NCBI GenBank assembly: GCA_052386775.1
Contig: JBQTJV010000334.1
Coordinates: forward strand, 1-9,542
Direction: 5' to 3'
Length of the DNA: 9,542 nucleotides
DNA from: DSOT01 sp052386775
GTDB lineage: Bacteria > Pseudomonadota > Gammaproteobacteria > Burkholderiales > SG8-41
Shown here: positions 6,214-9,542 of the stretch, piece by piece
How positions within the stretch are numbered: the first letter of the stretch is position 1
Layout of the letters: every line of letters starts with the position of its first letter
Notes under the pieces: model-generated
Told to the model about the DNA's origin: nothing
The model's database searches: none
What the model saw: the letters and a program-made list of their open reading frames with translations, nothing else
Program-made: the position numbers and the translations under genes

Positions 6214-6450
6214 ATGAAGACCGCTGTCAGAAAAACCATCTCCCTGCCGGCTGACCTGGCGCGTGAGGCGGAGGCGCTTGCCCGTGCTGAAGGCAAGACA
6301 TTGAGCGCAGTCGTGCAGGACGCGCTGCGGCAGGCGCGCATAGAGCGCCGCTTGCAGGAACTTCGCGGCATACAAGGCTACTGGAGCCGCAAGGCGCGCG
6401 ACAAAGGGATACTGACTGAGGCTGACCTCGAGCGCTATCTCGGCGTTTGA
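6214..6450 (+). CDS. VapB-like ribbon-helix-helix antitoxin
   Basis: The 78-residue protein begins with a ribbon-helix-helix DNA-binding region (KTISLPADLAREAEALARAE, about 7-26, followed by GKTLSAVVQDALRQ) and ends with a short segment (KARDKGILTEADLERYLGV) of the kind that wraps the toxin. I chose ATG 6214, because MKTAVRKTISLPADL is a typical start. An in-frame ATG at 6178 lies inside the operator palindrome and would add 12 residues. No strong ribosome binding site is visible. It should neutralise the PIN-domain toxin encoded next and, with it, repress the promoter through the half-sites at 6166-6194. Confidence 0.8.
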   Translation: MKTAVRKTISLPADLAREAEALARAEGKTLSAVVQDALRQARIERRLQELRGIQGYWSRKARDKGILTEADLERYLGV

Positions 6451-6839
6451 AAGTCGTATTCGATACCAACATCCTGGTTTCGGCCCTGGTATTTCCCGGT
6501 GGCCGTGCAGAAAGCGCGCTTCATCGCATCATCGAAGAGCGTGACGAGCTTGTCATCTCCAAGCCAATCCTGGACGAGCTGCTTACCATACTGGCGCGAA
6601 AGTTTTCGCGCGACGCAGAGGAAATCGCGCATGTCGGGGTGTTTCTTTCGGATCTCGGGACCCTGGTCAAGCCGCGGCGACGCCTGCGGGTGGTCAGGGA
6701 CGATCCAGACAATCGAATACTCGAATGCGCAGTCACCGGGAGAGCGGGCGTGATCGCGACCGGCGACAAGGCTTTATTGGCGCTCGGGCAATACCGAAAT
6801 TGCCGTATCGTGAGCTTGCGGGATTATCTGGCGCAGTAG
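6447..6839 (+). CDS. VapC-like PIN-domain ribonuclease toxin
   Basis: The 130-residue PIN-domain protein has the expected acidic residues: Asp6 (VVFDTNILVSAL), Glu44 (KPILDELL), Asp88 in RDDPDNRILECA, and Asp107 in ATGDKALL. These bind metal in RNases of this family, whose targets are usually tRNA, rRNA or mRNA. The sequence type matches the 'putative toxin, PIN family' branch rather than classical VapC. The start is TTG at 6447-6449, overlapping the antitoxin TGA (6448-6450); there is no separate ribosome binding site, so translation is probably coupled and kept low relative to the antitoxin. Confidence 0.85.
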   Translation: MKVVFDTNILVSALVFPGGRAESALHRIIEERDELVISKPILDELLTILARKFSRDAEEIAHVGVFLSDLGTLVKPRRRLRVVRDDPDNRILECAVTGRAGVIATGDKALLALGQYRNCRIVSLRDYLAQ

Positions 6840-6951
6840 ATCATCACCGCGTGGCTCGAAAAGCTTACCTGCGGCTTACAAAATTCACGCCAAAATTTAT
6901 CGCCGGCGGGGCAGCTCTTCAGCACTAGAAATTCTGAATCGGCGAACCTGC

Positions 6952-6995
6952 CTCCGTGGGCGCCTGTCGTATTCGTTCCTTCAGCAACCACGGAG
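6952..6995 (+). promoter_or_regulatory. Inverted repeat that could hide the ribosome binding site of the first small lipoprotein
   Basis: CTCCGTGG (6952-6959) and CCACGGAG (6988-6995) form a perfect 8-bp stem with a 28-base loop. The right arm contains CGGAG (6991-6995), the apparent ribosome binding site 7 bases before ATG 7003. If the mRNA starts upstream, pairing would block initiation, as in a thermosensor or other translational switch. This role is inferred. Confidence 0.4.
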
Positions 6996-7002
6996 ATTCA
7001 TC

Positions 7003-7278
7003 ATGCGGAAAATTTTTCCCGCGGCGGTAATTCTTGCATTCCTAACCGGCTGTTCGACAGTGTCCGGCTGGTTTGATCGCGACGGCAGCAGCACTGGAAT
7101 ACCCGAGCGCGGCGTGACGGGCGCACCGGGCTACAACGCGCACACAGCGCGGCCGTATCCGAATCCGGGTTCCGTCGATCCGCACACCGGCGGCGTCGTG
7201 CTGAATTACGACGAGAAACACTGGCCGCCGGTGATCCAGGGCCAGGCGTTCCCGCCGCAGCACATGTGGGCTGACTGA
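7003..7278 (+). CDS. Small lipoprotein 1 with WPP-x6-FPPQ motif
   Basis: The 91-residue protein has a lipoprotein signal peptide (MRKIFPAAVILAFLTGC), with the lipobox LTGC placing the lipidated residue at Cys17. Ser18 follows, so by the +2 rule it should go to the outer membrane. The mature part is short, rich in Gly, Pro, Thr and Asn, and probably disordered. It ends EKHWPPVIQGQAFPPQHMWAD. That ending is shared with the lipoproteins at 8432-8671 and 8730-8909. I do not recognise the family. The gene has CGGAG 7 bases upstream and a strong terminator 36 bases downstream, so it is probably a single-gene transcript. Confidence 0.85.
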   Translation: MRKIFPAAVILAFLTGCSTVSGWFDRDGSSTGIPERGVTGAPGYNAHTARPYPNPGSVDPHTGGVVLNYDEKHWPPVIQGQAFPPQHMWAD

Positions 7279-7313
7279 ACGCGGCCCCATCCGGGGGCGG
7301 AATAGCGCCGTGC

Positions 7314-7362
7314 CGAAGCGTGTCGATCTTTCCGATGTGAAAGAGAGACACGCTTCGTTTTT
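7314..7362 (+). terminator. Strong intrinsic terminator after lipoprotein 1
   Basis: CGAAGCGTGTC (7314-7324) pairs perfectly with GACACGCTTCG (7347-7357). Inside, TCTTTC (7327-7332) pairs with GAAAGA (7339-7344) around the loop CGATGT. The two stems are joined by GA opposite GA, which can form tandem sheared G-A pairs. TTTTT (7358-7362) follows directly. Confidence 0.85.
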
Positions 7363-7435
7363 GGGAGACGAGGGGAGGAACTGTGCACGGAACAGCGGGT
7401 CGTAAAGTTATCCTCACCCGACTGACGATTCGCTT

Positions 7436-8389
7436 GTGATCCGCATCGGCATCTCCGGCTGGCGCTACGCGCCCTGGCGCGGCGTGTTCTACCCGCAGGG
7501 CCTGCCGCAGCGCCGCGAGCTCGAGTACGCCGCCCGCCACTTTCCCACGCTCGAGATCAACGGCTCGTTCTACTCCCTGCAGCGCCCGGAGTATTACGAG
7601 GAGTGGCATGACGCCGCGCCGCCCGGCTTCGTCTACGCCATCAAGGGCTCGCGCTACATCACGCACATGCTGCGGCTCAACAATATCGAAAAGCCGCTCG
7701 CCAATTTCTACGCCTCCGGAATCTTCGCCTTGCGCGACAAGACGGGCCCGTTCCTGTGGCAGTTTCCGCCGATGTTCCGCTTCAACCCCGAAAAGCTGGC
7801 GCGCTTTTTCGCGCTGCTGCCGCGCGACACCGCGCAGGCGCCCGCGCTCGCCCGCCGGCGCGACCAGCGCATGACCGGCCGTGCGCGTCTTGCGATCGAC
7901 GCCCGGCGCACACTGCGCCACGCCATCGAGATCCGCCACGAAAGCTTCATCTGCCAGGAGTTCGTCTCTCTGCTGAAGGAGCACGATATCGGCCTGGTCG
8001 TCGCCGACACCGCGGGGAAGTGGCCCAAGCTCTTCGAGATCACCAGCGATTTCGTCTACGTGCGGCTGAACGGCGACATCAAGATCTAAACCAGCGGCTA
8101 CACCGGCCGCGCGCTCGACGAATGGGCGGCGCGCATCCGCGACTGGGACGCGGCCGGCGCGGACGTCTACGTCTATTTCGACAACGATGTGAAGGTGCGG
8201 GCGCCGTTCGACGCGCTGGTGCTGATGGACAAGCTCGGGTTGCGCTGGGAGCCCGCGGTTCCCGCGGATGACGGCGAGGCGCCGTATCGCCTGCGCCGCG
8301 CTGGCGAGCGCGTCCGCCTGCGGAATAAAGCCTACGGTCCGCGTGTTACCAGAGATAGTCCCGCGTGGCAGCTAACGCCGCGCCGCTGA
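7436..8389 (+). pseudogene. DUF72-family gene interrupted by an in-frame TAA
   Basis: GTG 7436 opens a DUF72 (YecE-like) protein with the usual start IRIGISGWRYAPWRGVFYP, then LEINGSFYSLQ, YAIKGSRYITHM, FLWQFPPMFRFN, IEIRHESF and VVADTAGKWP. TAA at 8087-8089 (codon 218) interrupts it after VYVRLNGDIKI. The same frame then continues with TSGYTGRALDEWAARIRDWD and VYVYFDNDVKVRAPFDALVL, the normal family C-terminus, to TGA 8387-8389. In intact relatives this spot reads like GD..(L/I)Y.SGYT, so the TAA most likely replaced a Tyr TAC/TAT by one base change. The upstream 217 residues lack the last conserved part. No clear ribosome binding site precedes the GTG. A hairpin (CGCCGC 8381-8386 / GCGGCG 8390-8395) has the stop codon TGA as its loop. 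The family's function is not firmly known. This may be a young pseudogene or a base error. Confidence 0.8.
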
Positions 8390-8431
8390 GCGGCGTATGC
8401 TACGGGTGAAATGGTCATAAAGGAGATGACT

Positions 8432-8671
8432 ATGAACAGACTGATACTTGTGGCCGCGGTGTTTGCACTTCTGGCCGGCTGCGCGGGCGGCGGCTATCCG
8501 CGCAGCGCTTCCTACGACGGCGCCGGGTATACGCCCAATCCCTATCGCAGCGAAACGGGCTCGCCCACGGACTGGTCGAAGCCGTACTACGGTGACCGCT
8601 ACTGGCCGCCGGTCGATCTCGATTCACCCTTCCCGCCGCAGATCATGGACGGACGCGGAAGAGGCAAATAA
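8432..8671 (+). CDS. Small lipoprotein 2 with WPP-x6-FPPQ motif
   Basis: This is a 79-residue lipoprotein with signal MNRLILVAAVFALLAGC and Cys17 in the lipobox LAGC; Ala18 follows (outer membrane expected). ATG 8432 is chosen over 8411 because AAGGAG (8419-8424) lies just upstream and the signal peptide then has normal length. The mature part is rich in Gly, Ser, Tyr and Pro and ends DRYWPPVDLDSPFPPQIMDG plus a basic tail (RGRGK). It probably shares a transcript with lipoprotein 3, 58 bases downstream. The family is unknown to me. Confidence 0.82.
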   Translation: MNRLILVAAVFALLAGCAGGGYPRSASYDGAGYTPNPYRSETGSPTDWSKPYYGDRYWPPVDLDSPFPPQIMDGRGRGK

Positions 8672-8729
8672 TAAGGGCCGCGTAGCTGCCGACCTCCGAG
8701 GGGATCTGCAAACAACCAAGGAGCATTCC

Positions 8730-8909
8730 ATGCACAAATTGATTCTGATCGCGGCGGTTTGGGCAGTCGTGGCCGGTTGTGCCGGTGTAAGCGGCTACAC
8801 CCCGACGATGACGGGGGCGGCACCGGAGCACAACGATCGTTACTGGCCACCGTACAATCCCAACTCGGCATTCCCGGCCCAGATCATGGACGGCGGCAGT
8901 CAGGACTGA
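8730..8909 (+). CDS. Small lipoprotein 3 with WPP-x6-FPAQ motif
   Basis: The 59-residue protein is only 42 residues when mature. Its signal MHKLILIAAVWAVVAGC closely resembles that of lipoprotein 2, with lipobox VAGC and Cys17. AAGGAG (8718-8723) is 6 bases before the ATG. The mature part ends DRYWPPYNPNSAFPAQIMDGG, the same motif as its neighbour, which points to tandem duplication followed by divergence and shortening of the linker. The function is unknown; the size suggests a surface-anchored peptide or a partner for a larger envelope protein. Confidence 0.8.
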   Translation: MHKLILIAAVWAVVAGCAGVSGYTPTMTGAAPEHNDRYWPPYNPNSAFPAQIMDGGSQD

Positions 8910-8951
8910 CGCTACAGTCGGACTACGAGTCTGGATCCAGTGAAGAACCGT

Positions 8952-8980
8952 ATGGATTCCGGCGTACGCCGGAATGACGA
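8952..8980. repeat. Perfect 20-base palindrome of the same repeat family as 2617-2676
   Basis: ATTCCGGCGT (8956-8965) and ACGCCGGAAT (8966-8975) form a perfect palindrome followed by GACGA. It lies between the end of lipoprotein 3 (8909) and the end of the minus-strand receptor gene (8995), so it could fold in either transcript. There is no T-run. The palindrome CTGGATCCAG (8931-8940) is 15 bases before it. Confidence 0.7.
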
Positions 8981-8994
8981 GATGGCGCGAACGG

Positions 8995-9542
8995 TCAGTT
9001 GTTGGCTTTGATACCGGCTTCCGCGATCAGCTTGGCGTACTTGTTGATCTCAGACTTGATGTAATCGCCGAACGCCTCCGGCGTCGCCATCGGGAACGGG
9101 AAAATCCCGAACCCTTCGAGGCGCTGCTTCACCTCAGCGTCATCGAGTGCGCGGTTCAAATCCCGATGCAGCCGGGCCACGATCGGCTTCGGCATGCCTT
9201 TCGGCCCGAGAAAGCAATACCAGTTGTCCACCGCGAAGCCCGGCACGCCCGCTTCCGCCACCGTCGGAATATCGGGAAAGAGGCTCACACGCTTCGCCGA
9301 CGTCACTGCGATTGGGCGTATCCGGTTTGCCTTGATGAACGTGATCGCGGTGGACACCGTCGAAAAGATGAGATGGATGTTGTTGCCCAGCAGGGCCGTC
9401 ATCGCCGGCGCCCCGCCCTTGTAGGCGATGTGCTGCATCTTCACGCCGATCATCGAATTGAAGAGCTCCGCCGCGAGATGCTCCGCATGTCCGATTCCCG
9501 AAGAACCAGAGTTGAGCCCGGTCGGATTCTTCTTGGTGTGCT
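8995..9542 (-). CDS. Second Bug-family (TctC-type) solute receptor, C-terminal part, cut by the window edge
   Basis: The minus-strand frame is open from the window edge to TGA at 8997-8995, giving about 182 residues, roughly the last half of a Bug receptor. Family signatures are GLNSGSSGIGHAEHLAAELF, then HIAYKGGAPAMTALLGN, IRPIAVTSAKRVSLFPDIPT and VAEAGVPGF. An internal Met lies at 9453, but the matching upstream residues show the true start is outside the window. It diverges well from the receptor at 5111-6133, so it is not a recent copy and probably binds another carboxylate. It converges with the lipoprotein genes across the palindrome at 8952-8980. Confidence 0.9.
   Translation of the reverse strand, partial: HTKKNPTGLNSGSSGIGHAEHLAAELFNSMIGVKMQHIAYKGGAPAMTALLGNNIHLIFSTVSTAITFIKANRIRPIAVTSAKRVSLFPDIPTVAEAGVPGFAVDNWYCFLGPKGMPKPIVARLHRDLNRALDDAEVKQRLEGFGIFPFPMATPEAFGDYIKSEINKYAKLIAEAGIKANN

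Noticed and set aside
8087..8089. Recoding of the DUF72 TAA as a translated codon
   Set aside because: TAA is not used for Sec or pyrrolysine, and no special context is visible; mutation or base error is simpler.
8381..8395. Hairpin CGCCGC-TGA-GCGGCG as a terminator
   Set aside because: Short, centred on a stop codon and without a T-run; it may be chance in GC-rich DNA.

Overview
The window is GC-rich proteobacterial DNA. Two Bug/TctC-type receptor genes, a TctA/TctB-type membrane gene, short palindromic intergenic repeats and the codon use suggest a betaproteobacterium of the Burkholderiales type. That assignment is inferred from gene content; no rRNA or other marker gene is present.

Left block (3-4371, + strand): the 3' end of a tripartite tricarboxylate transporter membrane subunit, apparently TctA joined to TctB, is followed by the most notable gene. 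This gene (868-1482) looks at first like a 101-residue ORF ending in TGA. Reading through that TGA in the same frame gives a coherent 204-residue protein with the motif Gly-His-Sec-Gly-Ser-Ser. I recognise it as a member of the UGSC (seleno)protein family, with a bacterial SECIS-like hairpin placed correctly just downstream of the TGA. It carries UGSS instead of UGSC. A 349-residue protein of a family I cannot name follows 16 bases later, then a thiamine-diphosphate enzyme of the acetolactate synthase/decarboxylase superfamily. Together they look like an uptake-plus-catabolism module whose chemistry is unknown.

Middle block (4372-6839): GC-rich hairpins separate the module from a small convergent gene for a charged, helix-rich protein of unknown role. 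A complete periplasmic Bug receptor with an AT-rich upstream region and an excellent ribosome binding site comes next. A VapBC-like toxin-antitoxin pair follows; its upstream region carries three copies of an 8-base half-site, and its toxin starts with a TTG that overlaps the antitoxin stop.

Right block (6840-9542): three very small lipoproteins (91, 79 and 59 residues) share a Cys17 lipobox and a C-terminal motif WPP-x6-FP(P/A)Q. One lies before, and two after, a DUF72 gene that is interrupted by an in-frame TAA. The first lipoprotein has a stem that could hide its ribosome binding site and is followed by a strong intrinsic terminator. The window ends with the 3' part of a second Bug receptor on the minus strand; a perfect 20-base palindrome lies between the converging genes.

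No rRNA, tRNA, CRISPR array, transposase or replication origin is visible, and no stretch over 300 bases lacks a gene.
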